DNA from: Bordetella parapertussis
Lineage (GTDB): Bacteria > Pseudomonadota > Gammaproteobacteria > Burkholderiales > Burkholderiaceae_C
Reading direction: 5' to 3'
Assembly: GCA_945878355.1 (NCBI GenBank)
Contig: CAMCTC010000043.1
Location: 1 to 35,388, forward strand
Length of the DNA stretch: 35,388 nt
Under the pieces are notes generated by a model that saw nothing but the letters and a program-made list of their open reading frames with translations, ran no database searches and was not told the origin of the DNA. The position numbers were made by a program, and so were the translations under genes. Shown here piece by piece: positions 1 to 8,767 of this stretch; positions within the stretch are counted from its first letter, which is position 1; each line of letters starts with the position of its first letter.

Positions 1-2
1 AC

Positions 3-77
3 TTGGTCATGCATGCGGCGCCGCTGTTGTTGGTGGCGCTGAAGCTGTGGCGGCAGTGGCGGGCACGGCGGCAGTAA
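3..77 (+). CDS. C-terminal end of an unidentified, probably membrane-associated protein
   Basis: An open frame runs in from the left edge and stops at TAA (75-77). Only about 24 residues are visible: a hydrophobic stretch (APLLLVALKLW) followed by a strongly basic tail (RQWRARRQ). That pattern fits the last membrane helix of an inner-membrane protein with a cytoplasmic tail. Too little is present to name a family, and it could be a chance frame in GC-rich DNA. Confidence 0.35.
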   Translation: MVMHAAPLLLVALKLWRQWRARRQ

Positions 78-513
78 AGCGTCCTGACACACCCTGCCGG
101 CTCGGCAGCTTGCGCTGGTCCACTTCAACTTGCGCGCGTCTGTTGGCACCAGTCGGCCCGTAGTCTCGACAGCGGGCGTGTGCCTGCGGCCGAACACAGC
201 CCTGTATGGGCGGTGCTGGTACGCGCTATAGTTCCAACGCTGCATGCTCTGTGGAAAAGACGACTCAGCGCGGCCCTGCAGGTCCTACTTGTGGGGTGTT
301 CTGTGGGGTTCTTGAGGCAAGGCAAACGAAATATGAAGACACGACAAGCACTTAGCTTCGCACTCGAAGTTCAGGTGCAAAACATCGAGTAAGGCTGGCG
401 CTGGGTGAAGCGCGAAGGACTTGCGCTTCACCCCGCCGCGTAGCCGCCGCCATCCGGCGCGTGAGCGCCGAACTTGCCGGCCTGCAAACTGCGCAAGCCT
501 GGCGGCGTCAAAC
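78..513. other. 436-bp intergenic region with stem-loops, no supported gene
   Basis: No convincing coding frame is seen; the short frames here are shadows of GC-rich DNA. The stretch near 300-395 is less GC-rich than its surroundings. Two perfect inverted repeats lie near the downstream side of the minus-strand binding-protein gene: an 11-bp stem at 403-413/423-433 with a 9-nt loop, and a 5-bp stem with tetraloop GTGA at 456-469. Neither is followed by a T-run, so intrinsic termination is possible but not shown. Confidence 0.5.
403..433. terminator. Perfect 11-bp stem-loop downstream of the amino acid binding protein gene
   Basis: GGGTGAAGCGC pairs exactly with GCGCTTCACCC across a 9-nt loop. 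It lies 81 nt past the stop codon of the minus-strand gene ending at 514. There is no U-tract on either strand, so it may be a Rho-independent-like stop, an mRNA 3' end stabiliser, or unrelated to termination. Confidence 0.35.
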
Positions 514-1644
514 TCAGTTCAGCGCGACCTTCTTGCCGTCCTTGTAGAGGTACAGCGTCATCGCCGGGTTCTTCAGCTCGCCGTCAGCCTCGAAGCCAAC
601 CTTGGTCGTCACGCCCTGGTAGTTGGTGTCGAACAGCTTGGCCGTGTAGACCTTGGGGTCCGCCGAGCCAGCACGCACCATCGCGTCAACCAGCACATGG
701 ACCGCGTCGTAGACATAAGGCGAGTAGACCTGGAACTGCTTCGGGTACTTGGCTTCGTAGCGAGCCATCCAGGCTGCGCCGCCGGGCATTTTCTCTAGCG
801 ATGCGCCACCTTCGGCGCAGACCACACCGGCCATCGACTTCGCGCCACCCGAGAGCTCGGCCAGCTTGGCGGTGCAGATGCCGTCGCCACCGAAGTACTT
901 CAGGTTGCTCAGGCCGAGCTGGTCCATCTGGCGCAGCATCGGGCCGGCTTGCGGGTCCATGCCACCGTAGAACACCGCATCAGGGCCTTTGCTCTTGATC
1001 GCGGTGAGGATGGCCATGAAGTCAGTGGCCTTGTCGTTGGTGAACTGCTCGTCGACCACTTGCATGCCGCGAGCCAGCGCGGTGCGCTTGAACACCTCGG
1101 CGACACCCTGGCCATAAGCGGTGCGGTCGTCGATGATCGCGACCTTCTTGAGCTTGAGGTTGTTCGCAGCATGCAAGGCCAGACCGGCACCCAGCGCGTT
1201 GTCATTGGCCAACAAGCGGAACGTGGTCTTGTAGCCCTGCTGCGTCAGCTTGGGGTTAGTCGCCGACGGCGTGATGTGGGGAATTCCGCACTGGTTGTAG
1301 ATCGTCGACGCAGGGATCGTGGTGCCCGAGTTCAGGTGACCGACCACGCCGTTGACCTTGGCATCGCACAGTTTTTGCGCAGCGGCCGTGCCTTGCTTGG
1401 GGTCGGCGGCGTCGTCTTCGGCGACGAGTTCGAACTTGACCTTCTTGCCGCCTATCGTCACGCCCTTGGCGTTGAGGTCTTCGATCGCCATGCGGGCGCC
1501 GTTTTCATTGTCCTTGCCGTAATGCGCCTGGGCGCCTGAAACAGGGGCCACATGGCCGATCTTGACGACCATGTCCTGGGCCATCGCGGCGCCGGCGAGC
1601 ACGGAGAGCGTCGCGGCGACGATGACGTTGAGTTTGACTTGCAT
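514..1644 (-). CDS. livK: Branched-chain amino acid ABC transporter, periplasmic substrate-binding protein
   Basis: The 376-residue product is a type I periplasmic binding protein of the LivJ/LivK family. It captures a branched-chain or related amino acid in the periplasm and delivers it to a Liv-type ABC permease. The start ATG at 1644 is chosen because a classic signal peptide follows (MQVKLNVIVAATLSVLAGAA, cleavage after AMA, mature QDMVVKIGHV) and TGGAG lies 8 nt upstream; the frame stays open further upstream without such signals. Family landmarks include an early ligand-binding region (VAPVSGAQAHYGKDNENGA), HLNSGTTIPAS, a hinge region around YGGMDPQAGP, and SPYVYDAVHVL near the end. No permease or ATPase genes adjoin it, so this is an orphan binding protein or its partners are elsewhere. 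The exact ligand cannot be read from sequence. Confidence 0.9.
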   Translation of the reverse strand: MQVKLNVIVAATLSVLAGAAMAQDMVVKIGHVAPVSGAQAHYGKDNENGARMAIEDLNAKGVTIGGKKVKFELVAEDDAADPKQGTAAAQKLCDAKVNGVVGHLNSGTTIPASTIYNQCGIPHITPSATNPKLTQQGYKTTFRLLANDNALGAGLALHAANNLKLKKVAIIDDRTAYGQGVAEVFKRTALARGMQVVDEQFTNDKATDFMAILTAIKSKGPDAVFYGGMDPQAGPMLRQMDQLGLSNLKYFGGDGICTAKLAELSGGAKSMAGVVCAEGGASLEKMPGGAAWMARYEAKYPKQFQVYSPYVYDAVHVLVDAMVRAGSADPKVYTAKLFDTNYQGVTTKVGFEADGELKNPAMTLYLYKDGKKVALN

Positions 1645-1819
1645 GCAATGAGCTCCAGTTGATGATGTTGAAAAAATACCTGTAGGGGAATTCCCAACGG
1701 GCGAGACGATACACCTGTTACGCGCTGATGCCCAAACCAAAGTCTCGTTGCTTGCCCTAGCGCAGCAGCTCAACAGGCGGATCCAGCCAGCAAGGGTCAT
1801 GCCGCATGGACAAAACGGC

Positions 1820-2269
1820 TCAAGGTCCGGCCTGAATCGGCTTCGCGGCGCTGCGGTTGCTGGGTGCCAGACCAGCGGCCAGGTACTGGCGCCAGCGCTG
1901 CCGCCCGCTGCTGACCTCGGCATCCGACTCGGCGACGATCTCGATCACACGCCCAAAAACCTCGTAGCCGGGTGCCAGCGCCGGACCGAGGTTGACCAGC
2001 ACATCGCAAGGCCCGGCCTCGACCGGCAGATCGGCCAACCAAATGGGCGTGCGGGCGAGCAGTGGCGCGATCGCCTGGCCAGCACGCAACCGGGCATGGG
2101 GGATGAACTCGCCAGGCTCGAAAGTCCACAGCAAAGCGTCGAGCCTGGCCAATTGCGCAGGCTCGCCAGCGACCACCACCCGGCTGCCAGCTCGCCAAGC
2201 CTTGCGCAGCAAGCGGCAGGTGTAGCCGAGCTTGTCGGCGACACCGCTGTGAAAGTCAACCGTCGTCAC
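1820..2269 (-). CDS. holC: DNA polymerase III chi subunit
   Basis: The 149-residue protein matches the chi subunit of the DNA polymerase III clamp-loader complex. Chi pairs with psi and links the clamp loader to SSB on the lagging strand. Typical features are the start TVDFHSGVADKLGYTCRLLRKA, the middle ARLDALLWTFEPGEFIPHA, and PIWLADLP followed by DVLVNLG. The start is GTG at 2269 with no clear Shine-Dalgarno. It lies 18 nt after the pepA stop on the same strand, so translation probably depends on the pepA transcript; pepA-holC is a known conserved pair in proteobacteria. The tail (GLAPSNRSAAKPIQAGP) is polar and probably disordered. Confidence 0.92.
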   Translation of the reverse strand: MTTVDFHSGVADKLGYTCRLLRKAWRAGSRVVVAGEPAQLARLDALLWTFEPGEFIPHARLRAGQAIAPLLARTPIWLADLPVEAGPCDVLVNLGPALAPGYEVFGRVIEIVAESDAEVSSGRQRWRQYLAAGLAPSNRSAAKPIQAGP

Positions 2270-2287
2270 CGCCGTGCCGCAGCGCGC

Positions 2288-3766
2288 TTACTTGGCGTGA
2301 GCCGCCTGGGCCTGGGCCATCACCCAGTGCGTCAACAGCCCCACTGGTCGCCCAGTCGAGCCTTTGGCAGCGCCCGATTTCCAGGCCGTGCCGGCAATGT
2401 CCAGATGTGCCCAGCGCAGCTTGGCGGTGAAGCGCTTGAGGAACATCGCCGCAGTGACCGCACCGCCGGCACGACCTGCGATGTTGGCCATGTCGGCGAA
2501 GTTGCTCTTCAAGCCTTCGTCGTACTCGTCGTCGACCGGCATGCGCCAGCAGGTGTCGAGCGCGGCGTCGCCCGCAGCCAGCAGCTCAGCCGCCAGGCTG
2601 TCGTCGGGCGAGAACATGCCAGAGCGCACCGCCCCCAGCGCCACCACGCAGGCGCCGGTCAAGGTGGCGATGTCGACCACCGCAGCGGGCTTGAAGCGCT
2701 CGACATAGGTCAGCGCGTCGCACAGGATCAAACGGCCTTCGGCGTCGGTGTTGAGCACCTCGATGGTCTGGCCGGACAGGCTCGTGACGACGTCGCCTGG
2801 TTTGAGCGCCCGACCGCTGGGCAGGTTCTCACAAGCCGCGATCACGCCGATCAGGTTGAGTTTGGGCTTGAGTTGGGCGACCGCGCGCATCGTCCCGATC
2901 ACGCTGGCCGCACCGCCCATGTCGAACTTCATCTCGTCCATCTCGCCACCTGGCTTGAGCGAAATACCCCCCGAGTCGAAGGTGATGCCCTTGCCCACCA
3001 GCACCAGCGGCGCGCCGGCTTTGGCCGCCCCTTGGTAGTGCATCACGATGAAGCGCGGGGGCTCGTCCGAGCCCTGCGCCACGGCCAGAAAGCTGCCCAT
3101 GCCCAGCGCCTCGATCTGCTTGCGATCAAGCACCTCGATCTTCAGGCCGTTGGCACGCGCCATCTTGCGCGACTCGGCGGCCAGCATCGTCGGCGTGCAG
3201 TGGTTGCCCGGGCGGTTGCCCAGTTCACGCGCCAAAGCCACACCCTCGTTGATCGCCGCACCCTGCGCCAGACCCTGGTCTGCCGCCTGGGCTTCGGCCT
3301 TGCTGGCCAGCAGCAGGCTGATCTTGGCCAGCAAAGGCGGCGCCGGCGCGCTGGGCTTGGTGCTGCGGTACAGATAGACCGCATCGCCAGCCGCACAAGC
3401 CAGCGCCTCGGCATGGGCTGCGCCCACAGATGCCAGGCCGGCGATCTGCACCGCCAGATGCTTGACGCCCAGGCCTTTGAGCAGGCCCAAGCCGGACGCG
3501 GCAGCCGCCTTCAAGGCCTTGGCGCTGCCATCCCGGACCGCGACAACCGCCACCCGGGGCGTCTTGACGCCGGCGACTTGGCGTAAATAGGCTTGCTTGC
3601 CAGGCTTGAGCGAGAAATCGCCTTGGGCGATGGCCTCGGTCACCGCGTTGGCAAGCGGCTCGTCCAAGCCGGCAGGCAGGCTCTGCCCGACCAGCAACAA
3701 CAACAGGGCGTCGGCGCTCAAGCGGCTGCTGGCTCCGGAGACGATCACTTGGGTACGGAAGTCCAT
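2288..3766 (-). CDS. pepA: Leucyl aminopeptidase (cytosol aminopeptidase, M17 family)
   Basis: This 492-residue, two-metal aminopeptidase removes N-terminal leucine and similar residues from peptides in the cytoplasm; family members can also bind DNA. The M17 signature NTDAEGRL is present, together with the metal-site stretch GKGITFDSGGISLKPGG and DMGGAASVIGTM. The N-terminal third is the variable macrodomain-like part. Length is normal for the family. ATG at 3766 is the first in-frame start and gives the expected short N-terminus. It is followed on the same strand by holC. Its start is only 27 bp from the divergent lptF start, so its promoter must extend into lptF coding DNA. Confidence 0.97.
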   Translation of the reverse strand: MDFRTQVIVSGASSRLSADALLLLLVGQSLPAGLDEPLANAVTEAIAQGDFSLKPGKQAYLRQVAGVKTPRVAVVAVRDGSAKALKAAAASGLGLLKGLGVKHLAVQIAGLASVGAAHAEALACAAGDAVYLYRSTKPSAPAPPLLAKISLLLASKAEAQAADQGLAQGAAINEGVALARELGNRPGNHCTPTMLAAESRKMARANGLKIEVLDRKQIEALGMGSFLAVAQGSDEPPRFIVMHYQGAAKAGAPLVLVGKGITFDSGGISLKPGGEMDEMKFDMGGAASVIGTMRAVAQLKPKLNLIGVIAACENLPSGRALKPGDVVTSLSGQTIEVLNTDAEGRLILCDALTYVERFKPAAVVDIATLTGACVVALGAVRSGMFSPDDSLAAELLAAGDAALDTCWRMPVDDEYDEGLKSNFADMANIAGRAGGAVTAAMFLKRFTAKLRWAHLDIAGTAWKSGAAKGSTGRPVGLLTHWVMAQAQAAHAK

Positions 3767-3793
3767 AATTCGCTCAGGTTAGAAGAGCTAAAC

Positions 3794-4885
3794 ATGTTAT
3801 TCGATTCAACTGTGCGTCGTGAACTGGCGCGGAGCTTCGGTGCGACGCTGGTCGTGATCCTGACCATCGTCATCACGATGATGCTGATCCGCACGCTGGG
3901 CATGGCCGCCGGTGGCGAAGTCGCGCCAGAGGATGTGGTGCTGATGCTGGGCTACACGGCGCTGGGCCAGTTGCCGACGATGATGGGCTTGAGCCTGTTC
4001 ATCGCGGTGGTGGTCACGCTCGGCCGGATGTACCGCGACAGCGAGATGGTGATCTGGTTTGCCAGCGGGCTCGGCCTGGCGCGAATCGTGCGGCCGGTAT
4101 TCCAGATGGCCTGGCCGGTGCTGTTGGCGGTCGGCGCGCTGGTTTTGTTCGTCTGGCCATGGGGCAACCGCAGCAGCGTCGAACTGCGCGGTCGCTACGA
4201 GCAGCGAACCGACTTGTCGCGGGTCGCGCCCGGCGTGTTCCAGACCTCGCGCGACGGCAGCCGGGTGTTTTTCGTCGACCGCGCCAGCCAGGAAAGCGTC
4301 GAAGGTCAGCATGTGTTCGTGCTGACACGCAAACCGCCGCTGGAATCGGTGGTCTCGGCGCGCAGCGGCCGCATCGACATCGAGGATGGCGAAAAAGTGC
4401 TAAGGCTGGTCCATGGCCAGCGCAACGAGACCGACAGCCTCAGCGGTGTCCGAACGCTGTCTAGCTTCGAGTCCTACCGCTTGCTGGTGGACGACACGGC
4501 GGTGCGCGGCGTGCAGGACAGCCCGCCCAAGACGCTTGACACGCTGGTGTTGCTGCAAGATCCGACGCCACGCCACCTGGGCGAACTCGCTTGGCGATTC
4601 GGCCTGCTGCTGGCTGCTGCCAACCTGCTGCTGCTGGGCATAGGGCTGTCAGCGACCCAACCGCGCCGCGCCAGCAACTGGAACCTGCTGCTCGCACTGC
4701 TGACCTTCATCGCTTATTTCAACGCGGTCAACCTGACACAGGCCTGGATCGCCTCGGGTCGCTTCGAGATCTTGCCGGCCATGCTGGCGCTGCACGGCGG
4801 CGCGCTGTGCCTGGGCCTGGCGCTGATCTGGTGGCGCGACCATGCGGCGGTGTGGCGACCCTTAGGGCCTAGGACCAGCGCGTGA
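3794..4885 (+). CDS. lptF: LPS export ABC transporter permease LptF
   Basis: This 363-residue inner-membrane protein forms, with LptG and the LptB ATPase, the complex that extracts LPS from the inner membrane and passes it to LptC/LptA. Three N-terminal membrane helices are seen (TLVVILTIVITMMLI, then helices near residues 60-80 and 100-120). A periplasmic beta-jellyroll domain follows (about 130-260) and three C-terminal helices. ATG at 3794 is chosen because AGAAGAG lies about 6 nt upstream and the start MLFDSTVRRELARSF is family-like; the frame extends upstream only as a shadow of pepA. Its stop overlaps the lptG start (GTGA), indicating translational coupling. Confidence 0.95.
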   Translation: MLFDSTVRRELARSFGATLVVILTIVITMMLIRTLGMAAGGEVAPEDVVLMLGYTALGQLPTMMGLSLFIAVVVTLGRMYRDSEMVIWFASGLGLARIVRPVFQMAWPVLLAVGALVLFVWPWGNRSSVELRGRYEQRTDLSRVAPGVFQTSRDGSRVFFVDRASQESVEGQHVFVLTRKPPLESVVSARSGRIDIEDGEKVLRLVHGQRNETDSLSGVRTLSSFESYRLLVDDTAVRGVQDSPPKTLDTLVLLQDPTPRHLGELAWRFGLLLAAANLLLLGIGLSATQPRRASNWNLLLALLTFIAYFNAVNLTQAWIASGRFEILPAMLALHGGALCLGLALIWWRDHAAVWRPLGPRTSA

Positions 4886-6012
4886 GGACTGTGCGCCGCC
4901 TGCTCTACCGCGACATCGTCTGGTCGGTGGTCTTCGTCGCGCTGGCCTTTCTCAGCCTGTTCTTCTTCATCGACTTGGTCGACGAACTCGACAAGGTCGG
5001 GCGCGGCGGCTACACGCTGGGCCGGGCTTTCGCGCGCGGGCTGCTCGCGCTGCCGGGACATTTCTACGACCTGTTCCCGATCGCCGTGCTGATCGGCACG
5101 ATCTATTCGATGGCCCGCTTGGCGCAGTCGTCGGAGTTCACGATCCTGCGCACAGCCGGCCTGGGGCCAGGTCGGGCCTTGAAACTGCTGGCGCTGCCAG
5201 GCCTGGTGTTTGCAAGCTTGACCTTCGTCGTCGGCGACTACGTCGCGCCCTATACAGAGCGCGAAGCCGTCGCGCTCAAGGCCGGCGCAGGCGGCGGGCT
5301 GCCACTGGGCAGCGGTGGCGCCTGGCTCAAGGAGCGGCGTGCAGCGCCCCCAGGCGGCGCCAGCGACTCCGAGCGCAGCGTCTCGGTCAATGTCTTGGCC
5401 GCTGCCGGCGGCCAGCAACTGCTCGGCATCCGAATCTTCGAATTCGACCTCGACGGCAGGCTTCGCACCAGCATCGAGGCTCGATCCGGCCAAGTGCAGG
5501 CCCAAGATCACTGGCGACTGCAGACCGTTCAACGAAGCGACTGGCCGACCCCGGAAGAGGCCCGCCGGGGCCTTGCGGTGAGGCTGCAGACGCTGCCAGA
5601 ACTGGACTGGGCCACCGGCTTGAACAACAGCGTGGTGGCCGCCGCTTTGCTGCCGGTGCAAAGCATGTCGACGCTGGACCTGTGGCGCTACACCAGCCAT
5701 CTGGCCGACCAGGACCAGGCGGTGCAACGCCATGAGATCGCCTTTTGGAAGAAAGCGCTCTATCCCTTGGCCTGCATTGTGATGATGGCGCTGGCGCTGC
5801 CGTTTGCCTACCTGCACGCACGCGCCGGCGGCGTGAGCTACAAAGTGTTTGGCGGCATCATGCTGGGCATCAGCTTTGTGCTGCTCAACAACGCCAGTGG
5901 CTATCTGGGCCTGTTGCGACACTGGACGCCCTGGGTCGCTGCAGCCGCACCCAGCGGCTTGTTCTTGCTGATGTCTCTGGGTGCTTTTGCCTGGTTGGTC
6001 CGATTTCGATAA
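4882..6012 (+). CDS. lptG: LPS export ABC transporter permease LptG
   Basis: The 376-residue partner of LptF is a homologous permease with N-terminal helices (IVWSVVFVALAFLSLFFFIDLVDEL), a periplasmic domain (about 125-265) and C-terminal helices (ALYPLACIVMMALALPFAYL and beyond). The coupling segment EFTILRTAGLGPGRALKLL, which contacts LptB, is well conserved. The start is GTG at 4882 and overlaps the lptF stop by four bases (GTGA), so the two are made together. The gene ends five bases before cbiX, suggesting one transcript lptF-lptG-cbiX-cysB-like-aminotransferase. Confidence 0.95.
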   Translation: MRTVRRLLYRDIVWSVVFVALAFLSLFFFIDLVDELDKVGRGGYTLGRAFARGLLALPGHFYDLFPIAVLIGTIYSMARLAQSSEFTILRTAGLGPGRALKLLALPGLVFASLTFVVGDYVAPYTEREAVALKAGAGGGLPLGSGGAWLKERRAAPPGGASDSERSVSVNVLAAAGGQQLLGIRIFEFDLDGRLRTSIEARSGQVQAQDHWRLQTVQRSDWPTPEEARRGLAVRLQTLPELDWATGLNNSVVAAALLPVQSMSTLDLWRYTSHLADQDQAVQRHEIAFWKKALYPLACIVMMALALPFAYLHARAGGVSYKVFGGIMLGISFVLLNNASGYLGLLRHWTPWVAAAAPSGLFLLMSLGAFAWLVRFR

Positions 6013-6017
6013 AAACC

Positions 6018-6437
6018 ATGAATCTCTGCTCAACCTCTGCCCCTGAAACCGCCAACACCGGTCTGCTGCTGTTCGCCCACGGCGCGCGAGATCCGCAATG
6101 GGCCCGGCCATTCGAGGCGGTGGCCGATCGTTGCGCCGCGGCGATCGGCGGGCATCGCGTGGCGCTGGCGTTTCTGGAATTCATGACGCCAGACCTGGTC
6201 ACGGCGGGCGCCAGCCTGGTCGCCGCAGGTTGCACCGAGGTCGACGTGGTGCCGCTTTTCCTGGGCTCGGGCGGTCATGTGCGCAAGGACATCCCGGTGT
6301 TGATGGCACGCCTGGCGGCCGAGCATCCCGGAACACAGTTCAGGCTGCGCCCGGCCATCGGCGAGGCCGAAGGCGTGATCGCCGCGATGGCCGCTGCAGC
6401 GCTGGATCGCCACCCGGTCGAGGTGCCGGTCAAATGA
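6018..6437 (+). CDS. cbiX: Sirohydrochlorin chelatase, short CbiX type
   Basis: The 139-residue protein matches the small CbiX chelatase, which inserts a metal into sirohydrochlorin (iron for siroheme, or cobalt in cobalamin synthesis) in the cytoplasm. The expected metal-handling histidines are present in FAHGARDPQWARPF (His21) and FLGSGGHVRKDIP (His87). The next gene is a CysB-type sulfur regulator, so siroheme supply for sulfite reductase is the more likely use here (inference). ATG at 6018 follows lptG by five bases without an obvious Shine-Dalgarno; coupling to lptG is plausible. Confidence 0.88.
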   Translation: MNLCSTSAPETANTGLLLFAHGARDPQWARPFEAVADRCAAAIGGHRVALAFLEFMTPDLVTAGASLVAAGCTEVDVVPLFLGSGGHVRKDIPVLMARLAAEHPGTQFRLRPAIGEAEGVIAAMAAAALDRHPVEVPVK

Positions 6438-6479
6438 CAAACCGGTTCACGTCGTTCGCGACGGCCGAAGGGCGCTGAG

Positions 6480-7436
6480 ATGAACCTGCACCAGTTCCGT
6501 TTCGTGCAGGAAGCGGTGCGCCGCGACCTGAACCTGACCGAGACCGCGAAGGCTTTGCACACCTCGCAGCCCGGCATCAGCAAAGGCATTCTCGAGCTCG
6601 AAGAAGAGCTTGGCGTCGACATCTTCGCGCGCCACGGCAAACGGCTGCGCCGCATCACCGAGCCGGGTCAGTTGGTGCTGCAGTCGGTCGAGATCATCAT
6701 GCGCGAGGTCGCCAATTTGAGGCGCATCGGCGAGGAGTTCTCCAAGCAGGATGCCGGCACCTTGTCGATTGCCACCACCCACTCGCAGGCCCGCTACGTG
6801 CTGCCTGAGCCCGTGGCGCAGTTGCGCCGGCGCTTCCCCAAGGTGCAGATGGTGATGCACCAGGGCACGCCGGGGGATGTGGCGCGCATGCTCGCCGACG
6901 ATGTGGCCGAGATCGGCCTGGCCACCGAGGCGCTGGCCGATGTGCCGGGTCTGGTCACCCTGCCCTGTTATGAATGGCAGCATGTGCTGGTGGTGCCGGC
7001 GCACCACCCGCTGGCCTCGGTCGAACGGCCCACGCTCGAGCAAGTCGCAGCCGAGCCGCTGATCACCTACCACCCCACTTTCAGCGGCCGATCGCGGATC
7101 GATGCCGCATTTGCCAAAGCCCGCATCAAGCCCAACGTCACGCTCGAAGCGATCGATGCCGACGTGATCAAGACCTATGTGCGCCTTGGCATGGGCGTCG
7201 GCCTAGTGGCGGAGATGGCGGTGCGTGACGACCCGCCGGGCGGCGACCTGGCTTGGCGGCCGGTCGGCCACCTGTTCGGCCCCAATACCCTGCGGGTGGC
7301 GTTCAAGCGCGGCGCCTACCTGCGGCATTTCGTGTTCGCCTTTGCCGAATTGCTGAGCGAACGCCTGACCCGCGCGCTGATCGAGCGAGCCATGGCCGAG
7401 CGCCCTGGCAGCCATCCCACGTCCTACGAACTCTGA
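6480..7436 (+). CDS. cysB: LysR-type regulator of the CysB family
   Basis: The 318-residue product has the CysB architecture: an N-terminal winged helix-turn-helix (MNLHQFRFVQEAVRRDLNLT, then TAKALHTSQPGISKGILELE) and a periplasmic-binding-like effector domain from about residue 90. CysB proteins sense N-acetylserine or sulfate status and activate sulfate assimilation genes. Length and the HTH match CysB/Cbl closely, including ELGVDIFARHGKRLRRITEPG. AAGGG about 8 nt upstream supports ATG 6480. It follows cbiX by 42 bp and ends just before an aminotransferase gene, giving a sulfur-related cluster. Whether it is CysB itself or a paralogue such as Cbl/Ssu cannot be settled here. Confidence 0.88.
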   Translation: MNLHQFRFVQEAVRRDLNLTETAKALHTSQPGISKGILELEEELGVDIFARHGKRLRRITEPGQLVLQSVEIIMREVANLRRIGEEFSKQDAGTLSIATTHSQARYVLPEPVAQLRRRFPKVQMVMHQGTPGDVARMLADDVAEIGLATEALADVPGLVTLPCYEWQHVLVVPAHHPLASVERPTLEQVAAEPLITYHPTFSGRSRIDAAFAKARIKPNVTLEAIDADVIKTYVRLGMGVGLVAEMAVRDDPPGGDLAWRPVGHLFGPNTLRVAFKRGAYLRHFVFAFAELLSERLTRALIERAMAERPGSHPTSYEL

Positions 7437-7440
7437 AGTG

Positions 7441-8601
7441 ATGACCCAATTCCGTACCCCCCTGCCCCCGAGCCGCCTGCCCAAGGTCGGCACCACCATC
7501 TTCACCGTGATGTCGGCGCTGGCGGCCGAGCGCGGCGCGGTCAACCTCGGCCAGGGCTTTCCTGATTTCGAGGGCGACCCGGCGCTGGTCGACGCGGTGG
7601 CCCAGGCCATGCGCGAAGGCCATAACCAGTACCCGCCGATGACCGGCGTGCCGGTGCTGCGCGAGGCGGTGGCGACCAAGATCGAAACGCTGTACGGCAA
7701 ACGATACGACGCGACCAGCGAGATCACGATCACTGCCGGGGCCACCCAGGCCATCATCACCGCGATCCTGGCCGTCATCGGCCCGGGCGACGAGGTGATC
7801 GTGCTGGAGCCCAACTACGACAGCTACATCCCCAACATCGAACTCGCCGGTGGCATTGCGGTGCGGGTGGCGCTCAAGGCCGAGACCTTCAGGCCCGATT
7901 TCCCGGCGATTGCCGCTGCGATCACGCCGCGCACCCGAGCCATCATCGTCAACACGCCGCACAACCCGAGCGCGACGATCTGGCGCACCGCCGACCTCGA
8001 CACCTTGGCCGAGATCCTGCGGCCCACCGACGTGCTACTGATTGCTGACGAGGTCTACGAGCACATGGTCTTTGACGGCGAAGCCCATGCCAGCGCCTGC
8101 GCCCACCCAGAACTCGCCGCGCGGGCTTTCGTCGTGTCGAGCTTCGGCAAGACCTTCCATGTCACTGGCTGGAAGATCGGCACGGTGGCCGCGCCGGCGC
8201 CGCTGTCGGCTGAATTCCGCAAAGTGCACCAGTTCAATGTGTTCACCGTCAACACGCCGATGCAGCATGGCCTGGCCCGCTACCTGGCCAACCCGGCGCC
8301 CTACCTCGAGCTGTCGGCCTTCTACCAGCGCAAACGCGACCTGTTCCGCGCCGGACTGGCAGGCACTCGCCTGCGCCTGCTGCCCAGCGAGGGCAGCTAC
8401 TTCCAGGTGGTCGATTACAGCGCCATCAGCGACCTGGGCGAGGCTGATTTCTGCCGCTGGCTGACGACCCAGATCGGCGTGGCGGCGATCCCGCTGTCGG
8501 CCTTCTACGACGATGGCCGCAACCAGGGCTTGGCGCGGTTTTGCTTTGCCAAGCAGGACAGCACGCTCAACACCGCGCTGGCGCGGCTGGCGCGTCTGTA
8601 G
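7441..8601 (+). CDS. PLP-dependent class I/II aminotransferase, probably methionine aminotransferase
   Basis: This 386-residue fold-type I enzyme resembles the YbdL methionine aminotransferase/kynurenine aminotransferase subgroup, acting on 2-oxo acids in the cytoplasm. Landmarks are NLGQGFPDFEGDP, the cofactor region TAGATQAI, NTPHNPSATIW, DEVYEHM, and the Schiff-base lysine in SSFGKTFHVTGWKIG (about Lys237). ATG 7441 is preferred over the in-frame GTG at 7438; both follow the regulator stop (7434-7436) by only a few bases, so translation is probably coupled. The neighbouring CysB-type regulator fits a sulfur amino acid role (inference). Confidence 0.9.
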   Translation: MTQFRTPLPPSRLPKVGTTIFTVMSALAAERGAVNLGQGFPDFEGDPALVDAVAQAMREGHNQYPPMTGVPVLREAVATKIETLYGKRYDATSEITITAGATQAIITAILAVIGPGDEVIVLEPNYDSYIPNIELAGGIAVRVALKAETFRPDFPAIAAAITPRTRAIIVNTPHNPSATIWRTADLDTLAEILRPTDVLLIADEVYEHMVFDGEAHASACAHPELAARAFVVSSFGKTFHVTGWKIGTVAAPAPLSAEFRKVHQFNVFTVNTPMQHGLARYLANPAPYLELSAFYQRKRDLFRAGLAGTRLRLLPSEGSYFQVVDYSAISDLGEADFCRWLTTQIGVAAIPLSAFYDDGRNQGLARFCFAKQDSTLNTALARLARL

Positions 8602-8694
8602 CGTCCCCGTACACCCCAACGAGGCGGTTTGAGTTCGTCGGCGCCGACGCCGGTCGTGACCGAATCGAGGTCTCGATCGGGCACGAAAAATCGC

Positions 8695-8706
8695 CCTTGG
8701 CCAAGG
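8695..8706. promoter_or_regulatory. 12-bp perfect palindrome upstream of the Crp/Fnr gene
   Basis: CCTTGGCCAAGG is an exact palindrome in the 166-bp gap between the aminotransferase stop and the Crp/Fnr start, 62 bp upstream of the latter's ATG. It could be an operator, possibly autoregulatory, but it does not match the Fnr or Crp consensus. A 12-bp palindrome can also arise by chance. Confidence 0.25.
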
Positions 8707-8767
8707 CAGGGCAGCCTGCAGCGATAGGATAGGGCCGAAGGCGCCGTTGTCGCGCCTGGGACAAGAC

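Noticed and set aside
1686..1695. 10-bp palindrome GGGAATTCCC upstream of the binding protein gene
   Set aside because: Too short to claim as an operator; expected by chance in 35 kb.
1748..3586. 612-residue open frame opposite pepA and holC
   Set aside because: It is a shadow of the pepA and holC genes, which have clear family signatures on the other strand.
4714..6111. 465-residue open frame opposite lptF/lptG
   Set aside because: It is the antisense shadow of lptG, with Gln/His/Arg-rich composition typical of such frames.
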